A stretch of 43,195 nucleotides of DNA, taken from NCBI GenBank assembly GCA_001275005.1, contig JWZX01002886.1, forward strand, positions 1 to 43,195. Direction: 5' to 3'. The stretch comes from Chrysochromulina tobinii. Lineage: Eukaryota > Haptophyta > Prymnesiales > Chrysochromulinaceae. Position 1 is the first letter of the stretch, and the number at the start of each line of letters is the position of its first letter. This document shows positions 16,500-25,394 of the stretch, one piece after another. A program made the translations under genes and the position numbers. The notes under the pieces are model-generated. The model was not told the origin of the DNA. It made no database searches and saw nothing but the letters and a program-made list of their open reading frames with translations.

Positions 16500-19400
16500 G
16501 TGAGCAGGCCGGGCGCAAGCCGCCGTCGCCAGAGCAGGCGCGCCAGCAGAGTGTCGGATTTTCGGATCGAAATGGCCAGCCAAGGTCGAGCCCCTCGAAG
16601 AAGGAGCCTAGTCCAGCCGAGAAGTCATCATCACGAAGTGACCGCCGAAATCAGAGAACACGGCCATGGACTCAGGAGTTGCCAGCCACGCCAGTTCGCG
16701 CGCCCTCAGTATCGTCACCTCAGTGGCGAGGTGGTCTGTCCAATATGAAGGGCCAGCTGGATCAGGCACTGCGCGTGCTTTCCGAGCTGCAACAGGCCGA
16801 GCCGAGCGTGCGCGACCCGCAGATCGCTGCGCTCAAGCAGGCCAAAGGTATCGTGTTCATGACGCAGATCAAAGCTGGCTTTTTTGTATCCGCGACCGCG
16901 GCGTCCGGCTTCATAATCTCACGCACGCCCGACGGCAGCTGGTCGGCGCCCTCGTCGCTCGGCGCCGCTGGGTTGGGCATGGGCTTGCAGGCTGGCGCTC
17001 AATCGACCGACATCATCATCGCGCTCAGCACGGATGATGCCGTGGAGAGGCTGATGAATTCCGGCCGCCTCTCCTTTGGTGGCGAGGCCGAGTTCACGGT
17101 GCCCGATGGCCTCCCCGGCCCCTCACACGTGGGCGAGTCCAACATTGGACCCGCGGTGGGCGGCAACAATGGTGGCTTCCGCGCGTACTCGCGTGCTCAC
17201 GGGGTGTTTGGAGGCATCTCGATTGACGGCATGGCGCTGCTCACGCGTGATGGTGACAACGCGTCGGTGTACGGCAAAGGCGTGACCGTCCACGATATCA
17301 TGAGCGGCCAGATCCGGCCACCTGTCGAGTCCGCCGAGTTCTTCTCGCTGCTGGGCACGCTGCTCGCCGAGCCGCGACGGGTGCGGAGGACTGACCGGTG
17401 GGATGCAAGCGACGGAGACGATGAGCGCGAGGAGATGGATGAGGAGATGGATGAGGACGCGCAGTTGCACGCAACGCATGAGGGGGAGGAGGCGGAGGCG
17501 GAGGACGACGACGAGGCGGTTGTGGTCGCTCCGGAGCCACCTCTTCCGGCAACCGCGCAGCTCGGCAGGCAGCTCGGCAGGCTACCGACCAAATCTTGGC
17601 AGCAACAGCAAGATGAACTCAAAGAGGCGCAGCTCGAGCGGGTGCGCACGGAGCTGCGCGCGGCGCGTAACGAACTCGCCAGGCTCGTGGAAGACAAGCT
17701 CGAGTTGCGTGAGCAGGCGGAGGCGACGAGCGCGCAAGTAGCGCAACATGAGCGGCGACGCGAGGCGGCGGAGGCAGAGAGGCTTGCGGCGGAGGAGGAG
17801 CTCGGCGAGGCGCGTCGGCGGTGCGCGGCGCTCACGCGCGAGCTCGAGGAGCAGCAGCAGCAGCTGAGCCGGCACACGGCTACGCTTGAGCGCGCGCAGA
17901 GAGAGCAGAGAGAGAGGGAGCTCTCTCTTGCGGATGAGCTTGATGGAGCCCAACGCTTAGCAGGGCGCGAGGGCGCGCGTGTGAGGGAGTTGATGGAGCA
18001 GCTCGAGAAGCAGCACGAGGAGGCGGCGGCGATGGCGCGGCAGCGCTTGACGTGGGCGGATGAGAAGGCGGCCGCGCTGCAAGCGTCGGAGGAGAAGGCG
18101 GCCGCACTGCAGGCGTCGTTGGAGAAGGCGGCCTCGCTGCAGGAGAAGGCGGCCTCACTGCAGGCGTCGCTCGACACGAACCTCGCCAGGATGCGGAAGC
18201 TCGAAGCGGACGGAATGGCCAAACGGCTTGCGGTCGCCGCGATGCGGCTAGCACTGCGACGGGCAGCGGAACAGCGCGCGAGACTGCGCGCGGCGACCGA
18301 GCACGCAGAGCAGCGACTGCGCCAAGCCGTGAGTGATTCGGAGTTACGCTGTGCTGAGCTGCAAGCGAAGGCCGTCGCAGCCGCCAAAGACTCCGCGGCC
18401 GAAATCTGGGCAGAGGAAGCGCACCGAGCTGTCGCCAAGATGGTCGAGATGGAGGCGGCACTCAAGGCGATGGGCCAAATGAGCGACGAGGCTCGACTCG
18501 CCCTCACCAGCGAGGAGCAGCGAACGAGCCAGCTGTCCGCAGACTTGGAGAGGGCACAGCGGGCAGTGACAGAGGCGCGGGAACGGGCGACACAGCAGGC
18601 GGCCGAGCATACCGCGGCGTTGCAGAGGGAGCTGGAAGAGGGGCGGCGGCAAGCGGCGAGGCATGCAGAGGAGGGGAAGCGGCAAGGCGCCGCGGCGCAG
18701 GCTCGCACGTCCGCGTTCGAGGCGCAGCTCGAGGCCCTCGAGCAGCAGAAGCACCAGGCGTCCGAGAGGCACGCGCAAGCTCAGGCGCAGCTGCAGGCGC
18801 AGCTGCAGGCGCTCAAGCGAGAGCTCGAGGCCAGCCAGCGTGAGGCTGAGCGACGGGATGAAGCGGCGCGCCGTGTCGGGCAGGAGGCTGCGGAGGCGTT
18901 GCGCGTGCAGCTCGAGATTGCCGAGGAGCGCTCGAGATTGCTCGAGATTGCCGAGGAGCGCTCGAGATCGCTCGAGATTGCCGAGGAGCAGGCGCGCCGA
19001 CGGCTGGAAGAGAGCGAGGCACGCGCGCAGGCGCAGCTGCAGCAGACCACCGCGCAACTTCGCGCCGCCGAGCATGAGCTCGTCGGCGTGTGGTGGGCGG
19101 GAGAGCTCGTAGGGGATCGGGCCCCAGGCGAGCTGGGCGAGTGGAACGGAATCTTCCCCAATCCCACCCTGCTCCGCTTCCAGCGATATGACGCGTCGAG
19201 GGGCGCCCCTGTCGCCGAGGCCGCCACGGAGCTTGAGGCCTTCGAGGCGCGTATGATCGAGCTGCGTCGACGGCTCGCGTCCGGTCTGCTCACCGAGTCG
19301 GAGCGATGGGAGTTGGGGGGGCTCGAGCGTAAGCTTGCCGCACACCACGCGGCGAAGGCCAAGGCGATGATGAGTGCCGAGGCGGCCCTCGCCGGTCCAG

Positions 19401-21628
19401 CAGCAGCCGCGCACACGCCGCCCGCCGAGCTGCTCCAGCAGCAGCTTGCCGCGACGGAGCAGGTGCATGCGGAGGCCATGGCCATGGCCGCCGCGGCAGC
19501 ACAGGAGGCAATGGGCGCCGCCGCCGCCGCCGCGCGCGATCGCCTCGCAAGTGAGGCAGCGCTCAGGGAGAGCATCCAACGGCAGCTTGAGGCGGCGGCG
19601 GCGGCGCGAGCGGAGCTCGAAAGCTCGACGGAGGCGCGGCGCCAGTCGCTCCTCGCGGAGCTCGCGGCCGAGCACAGGAAAGTCACGGCCGCGCAAGCCG
19701 AGGCGGCGGCGGCACGGGCGGCGATGGCCGAGCTCGCGGAGGCGCGCGCCCACGAGGACGCGAAGCATGCAGACGCGACGAAGCACGCGGCACGGGCGCT
19801 GCAGGAGGAGCAGCATCGCGCTGAGGCGAGCGCCGCGCGTGAGCGTGCCGCCGCAGAGGAGGCGGCTGCGCGAGCGGAGAGGGAGGCTCGCCACCAAGCG
19901 GAGATCGCGGCGGAGATGGAGCAGCGGTTTCGTCAGGAGCTCATCGAGCTGCGCAAGGCGCAGTCAGAGCTCGAGGAGGAGCGCCACGACCTGTCGCACC
20001 GGCTGCGCAACTCGCTCGCCGATAACGAGACTCTACTAGCACGCCTGCGCGCGGCCGAGGCGTCGGAAGGGCATGAGCGTCGGCGACGCGAGGAGGACAT
20101 CGAGCTCGAGGGAGCTCGTGCGCAGGCGCGCTGGGAGGGAGAGCTCGAGCGCCGTTATGAGCAGGGGCGTGCCGATGCGGAGCGCGAGTGGCGTGAGAAG
20201 GAGGCCACGTGGCAAGCCGAGTGGCGCGCAAAGGAGGCGAACTGGGTCGACTTTGCCGCGGAGCAGCGAGCGCTGGGCGTCGGGGAGCTGACCGACGCAA
20301 AGGCCGCTACCGCCGCGGCCGAGGTGGGCGCGCAGCGGGCGGCGCTGGCCGCTCGCGCCGAGATGGCCTCCAAGGAAGCCGCGTGCCAGAGCCTGCGCGC
20401 CGAGCTGACGGCGCTCGAGGCGGCGCTCTTTAATAAGCAGGAGGTGCTCGAGACGGCGCTTGCGCTGGCGCGTGCGAGCGCGAGCGGCGCCGAGGAGCAC
20501 GCGCGTGAGCAGCAGCAGATGGCGCTGCGACTCGAGCAGACGCTCCGTCAGCAGCTCGAGACGACGCGTCAGCAGCTCGAGACGACGCGTGAGCAGCTCG
20601 AGACGACGCGTCAGCAGCTGCAGGAGCTCGAGCTGCGCGCGCGCGAGCAGCAAGGCGCACACGAGCTCCAGATGCGCCGGCTGAAGGAGGAGCTCGAGAC
20701 GACGCTCGACGAGGCGCGGCGCCAGCTCGCGCGCGAGAAGGCAGAGCTCGAGCAGGCGAAGGAGAAGGCCGAGCGGGCAGCTGAGCTTGCCGTGGCGGCC
20801 GAAAAGGGGCGCGCGCGCGCTTTGGAGGCGGACTCGGAGCACCTGCGGGCAGCCTTGGCGGAGGAGGAGATGCGTGCGCGCGCGGCAGCGGCCACACTGG
20901 CGACGGAGAAGGCGCGAGCTGGCTCGCTCGAGTCGGACTCGAAGCGTTTGAGAGAGGCCGAGGCGCGTATCAGTGAGCTCGAAGAGGAGATTGCTGCCTT
21001 GCGTGCGGCGCTCGCGAGGGTGCAAGTCGCCGAGGCGCATGCACGACGGGCTGAGGCAGAGGCGCGGGCGGAGGGACATGCAGCGAAGGCGGAGGCTGAG
21101 GCGGCGAGGGCTGAGGGGGCGCGGGCTGAGGCGGCGCGAGCTCAGCGAAAGCAGCCGCGCATGCTGCCTTCGGCTGAGCGTCGAGAGAGCCTCGTCTCCG
21201 ATCGCATGTACCCGCCCGATGTGCTCCCAAACCCCTTCGAGCCCTGGCGCACTCTGGGCGAGCCTTGGGGCGCCATGGTAGGCTCCCCCTCACCTCACCT
21301 CATGGAGGGACGGCCGGCGAGCGTCGTCGTGGGCACGCCCATGCCGGCCTCGAGGCTCGACTTTTCGAAGAGCTCGAGGTTCGTCAACGAGCAGAGCTCG
21401 AGGTTCGTCAACGAGCAGAGCTCGAGGTTCGTCAACAAGTCGAGCGGAAGTCCGAACTCTCCCGAGCCAAGGACCGAGCCCCGGAGGCGCGGCTGGGACT
21501 GGGCCGACGAGCAGAAAACTAAGGATACCACGGAAGCAGCCAAGGCAGTGCGCAAAGCGGCCTCTGCAATGTCAACGGCCGCGGCCAACGCCGCCAAATC
21601 GCCCACAATAGTTCAGAGCCATGCATAG
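16487..21628 (+). CDS. SYLF-domain protein with giant coiled coil
   Basis: 1713 residues from the ATG at 16487 (the gene may begin further upstream). Residues about 90-295 form a SYLF (Ysc84/SH3YL1, DUF500) lipid-binding domain: LKQAKGIVFMTQIKAGFFVS, a SATAASGFIISRTPDG strand, SSLGAAGLGMGLQAGAQSTD, and FGGISIDGMALLTRDGDN. The family binds phosphoinositides and links membranes to actin in yeast and animals. After an acidic stretch (about 310-350) comes roughly 1,150 residues of Glu/Ala/Arg/Gln-rich coiled coil with tandem heptad-type repeats. It is interrupted near residues 864-900 by a compact Trp-rich insert, WWAGEL ... GEWNGIFPNP, reminiscent of the second half of an SH3 domain. The C-terminus (about 1570-1713) is Pro/Ser-rich and holds three SSRFVNEQ repeats. 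A membrane-anchored cytoskeletal scaffold is a reasonable inference; the exact homologue is not recognised. Confidence 0.82.
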   Translation: MPARGEQAGRKPPSPEQARQQSVGFSDRNGQPRSSPSKKEPSPAEKSSSRSDRRNQRTRPWTQELPATPVRAPSVSSPQWRGGLSNMKGQLDQALRVLSELQQAEPSVRDPQIAALKQAKGIVFMTQIKAGFFVSATAASGFIISRTPDGSWSAPSSLGAAGLGMGLQAGAQSTDIIIALSTDDAVERLMNSGRLSFGGEAEFTVPDGLPGPSHVGESNIGPAVGGNNGGFRAYSRAHGVFGGISIDGMALLTRDGDNASVYGKGVTVHDIMSGQIRPPVESAEFFSLLGTLLAEPRRVRRTDRWDASDGDDEREEMDEEMDEDAQLHATHEGEEAEAEDDDEAVVVAPEPPLPATAQLGRQLGRLPTKSWQQQQDELKEAQLERVRTELRAARNELARLVEDKLELREQAEATSAQVAQHERRREAAEAERLAAEEELGEARRRCAALTRELEEQQQQLSRHTATLERAQREQRERELSLADELDGAQRLAGREGARVRELMEQLEKQHEEAAAMARQRLTWADEKAAALQASEEKAAALQASLEKAASLQEKAASLQASLDTNLARMRKLEADGMAKRLAVAAMRLALRRAAEQRARLRAATEHAEQRLRQAVSDSELRCAELQAKAVAAAKDSAAEIWAEEAHRAVAKMVEMEAALKAMGQMSDEARLALTSEEQRTSQLSADLERAQRAVTEARERATQQAAEHTAALQRELEEGRRQAARHAEEGKRQGAAAQARTSAFEAQLEALEQQKHQASERHAQAQAQLQAQLQALKRELEASQREAERRDEAARRVGQEAAEALRVQLEIAEERSRLLEIAEERSRSLEIAEEQARRRLEESEARAQAQLQQTTAQLRAAEHELVGVWWAGELVGDRAPGELGEWNGIFPNPTLLRFQRYDASRGAPVAEAATELEAFEARMIELRRRLASGLLTESERWELGGLERKLAAHHAAKAKAMMSAEAALAGPAAAAHTPPAELLQQQLAATEQVHAEAMAMAAAAAQEAMGAAAAAARDRLASEAALRESIQRQLEAAAAARAELESSTEARRQSLLAELAAEHRKVTAAQAEAAAARAAMAELAEARAHEDAKHADATKHAARALQEEQHRAEASAARERAAAEEAAARAEREARHQAEIAAEMEQRFRQELIELRKAQSELEEERHDLSHRLRNSLADNETLLARLRAAEASEGHERRRREEDIELEGARAQARWEGELERRYEQGRADAEREWREKEATWQAEWRAKEANWVDFAAEQRALGVGELTDAKAATAAAEVGAQRAALAARAEMASKEAACQSLRAELTALEAALFNKQEVLETALALARASASGAEEHAREQQQMALRLEQTLRQQLETTRQQLETTREQLETTRQQLQELELRAREQQGAHELQMRRLKEELETTLDEARRQLAREKAELEQAKEKAERAAELAVAAEKGRARALEADSEHLRAALAEEEMRARAAAATLATEKARAGSLESDSKRLREAEARISELEEEIAALRAALARVQVAEAHARRAEAEARAEGHAAKAEAEAARAEGARAEAARAQRKQPRMLPSAERRESLVSDRMYPPDVLPNPFEPWRTLGEPWGAMVGSPSPHLMEGRPASVVVGTPMPASRLDFSKSSRFVNEQSSRFVNEQSSRFVNKSSGSPNSPEPRTEPRRRGWDWADEQKTKDTTEAAKAVRKAASAMSTAAANAAKSPTIVQSHA
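18911..19000 (+). repeat. 30-bp tandem repeat, 3 copies, in the coiled coil
   Basis: Unit CTCGAGATTGCCGAGGAGCG + CTCGAGATTG, encoding LEIAEERSRL / LEIAEERSRS / LEIAEEQARR. The last copy is diverged at its end. Confidence 0.9.
20549..20611 (+). repeat. 21-bp tandem repeat, 3 copies, in the coiled coil
   Basis: Unit CAGCAGCTCGAGACGACGCG + T encodes QQLETTR, QQLETTR, EQLETTR: an exact heptad duplication. Confidence 0.9.
21371..21442 (+). repeat. 24-bp tandem repeat, 3 copies, C-terminal tail
   Basis: Unit AGCTCGAGGTTCGTCAACGA + GCAG encodes SSRFVNEQ twice and SSRFVNKS once, in the Ser/Pro-rich tail of the SYLF protein. The first two copies are identical. Confidence 0.92.
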
Positions 21629-22099
21629 GTGGGTGGGCGGGCGCGGCAAACCCGAAACCCGAAGCGTGATCCGAAACACTGCAACGACCTGACCGCGACC
21701 CGACGCCGCCGGTCGTGGCGGCGCCTACAGCGGTACACTCGACTACTACGACGCATACAACGAAACGACAGTGGCTACAGTTAACAGTTGTACTAGGTTC
21801 TAGCTCTAGCATGAGCTCTAGCGTCTAGGCGCGCACGCTGGCTGCGCGGCCGCGCGTGCGCCATGCCCCCGCGGTGCGCCGGCATCGTCCAAGGACGCGG
21901 GTACGGCACGCGCGGTATTCCGGTAACTCGCGTGTGCCCGCAAGTCGAGTGTATAGGCCCCGTAATTATCGAGCTTGTTTTTGGCTTCGGTCTCGCATTT
22001 TCACAAACGAAAACCACCGCGGCGCACTCAACGCCCAACAAAAGTCGCCCCTATCCACTCAAACGGGGGCGCACAAGAGGGGGTGATTTCGTGAAGATG
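21629..22099. other. Convergent intergenic region
   Basis: Lies between the 3' ends of the SYLF (+) and WD40-like (-) genes, so it must hold both terminators. No coding signal, RNA or mobile element seen. The short open frames are Arg/Thr/Pro-rich noise. Confidence 0.55.
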
Positions 22100-23419
22100 T
22101 CAGTTGGACCACACTTGTATGCGACCGTTCTCGTCCCCGGTGATGATGTCTCCCGTCTCCTCAGAGTAGCACAGGGCGGTGATGAGCGAGCGCTCGTGCG
22201 TCGCTTGTCGGTCGATGCGTGCGAGGCATTTGCCACTCTTGATGCTGCTCACATGGATGGACGAGCCGTCGTCGCCGTCGTCGCAGAGCGAGATGATCAT
22301 GTCTTGGGAGTGTGTCACATAGACTATGGACGTGTGCTCGATTTCGGGGATGGGCAAGCAGAGCTTGTGGTCCTCGAAGCTCGCCAACTTCTCCCCTTGA
22401 AAGTTCCACATGGTGATCGTCGTGTCCTTTAACGAGAGGAACGTTTGATTCTCGTAGAGGAAGATGAAGCCGGTGGGCCTGACGCGGAAGTCCTTGAGCT
22501 TGACAACGCGCGACGTGAGCAGATCGATGATGAGGAGATGCGAGCCCTGCTGCTTGAGCAGCAGCTTCTCGTTGAACTGCTCGATCACCTCGATCTCGCG
22601 ATCTCGCTTCATGGGCTGCTTGAGCGAGCGGAGTGTGGTTCCGTCCTCGATGGCGAGCAGCTTGAGTGCGAGATGCGTCTGCTTTTTGTTGTGGTGGCTG
22701 ACCAGCAGCATGACGCCAGGCGAGATCTTGATTTCGCTGATGCCCTCAGGCACCCGCGACTCGTTGAACGCGTACAGAAGAACCGCAGGGTCAGTCATCG
22801 ACCACACCTTATACGTCGTCATGTCTGCGGACAACGTGAGCACCTTCCCGTTGACATCGTCAAACTCGACAAAGCCCGGCCACCGTAGTGACTCGGTTGC
22901 AAAGAGCTCCGTGAACTGGTCGCAGATGCCCTGGCGCAGTGCAGAGATCGCGCTCGCGCGGCAGCGCAGACACGAGAACTGGTCGGCCGCAAACACGGAG
23001 ACAGCGATGAGCGTGTCGTTGTGCTTGTTGTGGAAGAGAGAGCGCACCACCTCGTTGTGATCATGGTTGAGCACACACAAATGACGCCCGCTCTTGTCAA
23101 AGCAAGCACACACGCCGTTCGTAGTCAGCCCAAAGATGAGACCATCGGCCGTGCAGCACAGCTCCTGGATGCGGTGACGGTCACCGGGGACAAGCCGCAC
23201 TGGCTGTCCCCACATGTCCAGTGTGCGCTCCAAGGAGATGTTTGAGAAGCGCTCTCGTGAACTACGCTTGATAAAGTTGTGCCGAGCGGATGAGTCAATC
23301 TGCCGATCCATGAGCCGCTGATAGATGTTGGAGGTCTCACGCTTGCGCTTGTGGCTGCTGCTGCTGCTTCCCACGGTTGTTGCCATGCTGGCAGCGCGAG
23401 GCGATACACGTTTCGTCAT
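22100..23419 (-). CDS. Conserved WD40-like beta-propeller protein of unknown function
   Basis: About 439 residues starting at the ATG at 23419 (MTKRVSPRAAS). I recognise the sequence as related to a plant/algal conserved transducin/WD40-like protein of unknown role: landmarks are SNIYQRLMDRQIDSSAR, HNEVVRSLFHNKHNDTLIAV, LRWPGFVEFDDVNGKVLTLS, EIKISPGVMLLVSHHNKK, IEVIEQFNEKLLLKQQ, FIFLYENQTFLSLKD, VWNFQGEKLASFEDHKL, and a terminal ITGDENGRIQVWSN. The repeats are degenerate with few exact WD ends, but the overall strand pattern suggests one seven-bladed propeller. A basic Ser-rich N-terminus (SSSSSHKRKRE) could be a nuclear localisation signal; that is inference. No signal peptide or TM. Uninterrupted by introns as far as I can see. 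Confidence 0.82.
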   Translation of the reverse strand: MTKRVSPRAASMATTVGSSSSSHKRKRETSNIYQRLMDRQIDSSARHNFIKRSSRERFSNISLERTLDMWGQPVRLVPGDRHRIQELCCTADGLIFGLTTNGVCACFDKSGRHLCVLNHDHNEVVRSLFHNKHNDTLIAVSVFAADQFSCLRCRASAISALRQGICDQFTELFATESLRWPGFVEFDDVNGKVLTLSADMTTYKVWSMTDPAVLLYAFNESRVPEGISEIKISPGVMLLVSHHNKKQTHLALKLLAIEDGTTLRSLKQPMKRDREIEVIEQFNEKLLLKQQGSHLLIIDLLTSRVVKLKDFRVRPTGFIFLYENQTFLSLKDTTITMWNFQGEKLASFEDHKLCLPIPEIEHTSIVYVTHSQDMIISLCDDGDDGSSIHVSSIKSGKCLARIDRQATHERSLITALCYSEETGDIITGDENGRIQVWSN

Positions 23420-24211
23420 CACACTGCGTACAGAGGCCTAAGCTGTCGCAGCTGTGAGCGAGGCTCGCGCCCTGACAGTGCTCGACGCGCGGAGGCGTCG
23501 TGGAGGATGGACGAGGGGGCCCTCACGCGCGCCCCTGGTGCTGTGGAGCCGCGCGCGTCCAAAATTCACATGTCCACTTCACACCAGGGCTGTCCGAAAT
23601 TCCCTCATGGCAGGGGCGGCGAGAAGGACCGTGCTGGTAGCGTCTTCCTGGAACGTGGACGATCTTGGATGCGGAGGACAACCCCAGTGCGGACGCTGCC
23701 ATTTACGGCTGTGAGTTAGAGCGTGACCTCGCCTGCCTCCCAGTTTCGCGAGTCGGTTGCGAGTGTGAGTAAGTGAGTCGGGCTCCTTGGCCCAACGGAG
23801 CCCTCACATCGGTCGATCCGATCCACGCCGCCGAGAACGCCATCGCATCGCATACTTGTACACCGATGTGCACGCGCAGCGACGACATACGTTCAGATAC
23901 CACGCGCGCGAAGCCCGGACAGGGACGCAAGATGTTAAGGAAGATGACTCGACACGCAACAAGACGAGACGCAAGACGAGACGCAAGACGACATACGGCA
24001 CAGACACACATGATGCGTGTGTACAGGGCTCCGACCCCCCCTTCAGTCGCGCACTTTGTGCCACCACTGAAAAGGTGGGTGGAAGCGCGCGCGCACGGTG
24101 GGCACTGCTTCCTATGCGCACAAAAAGTCGCCGCTCGCGTCGAGTTCGCGCCTTTCTGTACACCGAGGCGCCCCCCTGGGACCACACCAGAGCCTGGCCT
24201 CTGCGACCGAC
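23420..24211. other. Intergenic, no gene recognised
   Basis: Lies upstream of the WD40-like gene and downstream of the SHOCT gene. Open frames (for example on plus from 23787) are Arg/Thr/His-rich without resemblance to a family. A small tandem of about three GACGAGACGCAA units lies at about 23961-23992. Confidence 0.55.
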
Positions 24212-25054
24212 TCATACCGCGAAAAATCGGCCATCGACTCTCGCCGCGGTGGCAGTGACTACTGGCACACCTTGGTGGACGACAGGGGTGGCACCAGCGG
24301 GACCGGCGACGGCGGTTCCCATCACCACGTGCTGTTGCGCCAATTCTCCACCGAGAAGCAACCGGCGTTTGGCTGCCTCGAGCTCCTGTTGTGTCAGGTA
24401 GCCGCCGGCGCGCAAGTGGTAGAGCTGCGCCAGCTGCTCACGCAACGATGAAATCGGAATCACTTGCGGGTTGCCCATCATCATAGCTTGGTCAACTGGC
24501 ACGGCCACGGCCATCTCCACGGCAGTACTGGCTTCGACCGGCTGCGGTCGCCCCTCAAGCCGCCGTCGCTCAAATTCGCCTAATCTAGTTGGCCGTCGGC
24601 TGTAACACTTGCAGCACACGAGGCAGATAAATGAGCCGAGGAAAATCGCCGGCAACACGATTCCCAAGAAGTTACCCAAGTCTGTGCTGTTCTGTTCGCA
24701 GATGGCCCTGCGGTCCCGGTCGCCAGAGCAGGGAGCCGGAGGCGGAGCGTTTCGCCCCGATGCCCCACAGTCCATACAGTCAGAGCCAGCAATGGGGCAC
24801 GAGGCGAATTCAGACCCCGGCCCACCATCATCGCAATCGCCATCGGATGAAAAAAAGCATACGTTGGTGCATGTGCCACCGGCAGCTGGGGGGGGAGGGG
24901 GTGGCGGTGCAGCCGATACTGAATCGGCAAATATTGGCAAGTAAAGCATCCACAGCGTCAACTTCTTGAGCGGACTTCTGGAATGGACTGATCCATGCAC
25001 TTGCTGCCTTGCCATCCGTGCGGCACGGATGTTCGCATCGTTGATCCTAAACAT
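24212..25054 (-). CDS. Single-TM protein with Cys-rich extracellular motif and SHOCT domain
   Basis: 280 residues. A hydrophobic segment at about 32-48 (LTLWMLYLPIFADSVSA) followed by poly-Pro looks like a signal peptide preceded by a basic extension. A Cys-rich module at about 62-96 reads CTNVCFFSSDGDCDDGG, then PGSEFASCPIAGSDCMDCG, an acidic Cys motif I have seen repeatedly in predicted surface proteins of haptophytes and green algae. One TM spans about 128-148 (LGIVLPAIFLGSFICLVCC), followed by basic residues. The cytosolic part contains a SHOCT-type short helical domain at about 203-236 (REQLAQLYHLRAGGYLTQQE, LEAAKRRLLLG), and the end is Val/Ala/Gly-rich. The topology suggests a type I surface protein; the ligand is unknown. 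It diverges from the giant WD40 gene. Confidence 0.75.
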   Translation of the reverse strand: MFRINDANIRAARMARQQVHGSVHSRSPLKKLTLWMLYLPIFADSVSAAPPPPPPPAAGGTCTNVCFFSSDGDCDDGGPGSEFASCPIAGSDCMDCGASGRNAPPPAPCSGDRDRRAICEQNSTDLGNFLGIVLPAIFLGSFICLVCCKCYSRRPTRLGEFERRRLEGRPQPVEASTAVEMAVAVPVDQAMMMGNPQVIPISSLREQLAQLYHLRAGGYLTQQELEAAKRRLLLGGELAQQHVVMGTAVAGPAGATPVVHQGVPVVTATAARVDGRFFAV

Positions 25055-25394
25055 GTTCGCGAAAGAAGCAGGAGGCGAAATTTCCAGTGAAATGGCAAGT
25101 TTTTGCGATACCGGGTAGGGACGTCTTCACATTCGACGACCAGAAAGTGAAGTCAAGTCAAGCGCAGCGCGCGGGCGTCTCAGGTGTGCGTTTGGTGTGA
25201 TCCTCGCCGGCCCTCCGGCACGGGGACGCAAAGTCTCCCAGCTGCATTTATCGCAATCTCAACTCCACGCTTGCTACCGGTATTCAATACTACGCGCAAA
25301 ACCTCCGGAACCCCGAAACGGGCCACACAGGCGCCCACGAGAACGCTCCTCGACGGGTTCGGCAGGAAACTGCCGCAAAGGAGGATACCGTGGC
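25055..25394. promoter_or_regulatory. Bidirectional intergenic region
   Basis: 340 bp between the divergent start codons of the SHOCT protein (-) and giant WD40 gene (+). It must carry both promoters and 5' leaders. I see no TATA box at a convincing distance and no other motif I can name. A plus frame open from 25197 has no ATG before 25395. Confidence 0.5.

Noticed and set aside
17197-18708. Ser/Ala/Cys-rich 503-codon minus frame
   Set aside because: Antisense of Glu/Ala-rich coiled-coil codons; composition is explained by the sense strand.
18344-19897. Leu/Arg-rich 517-codon minus frame
   Set aside because: Antisense of the coiled coil, with no domain.
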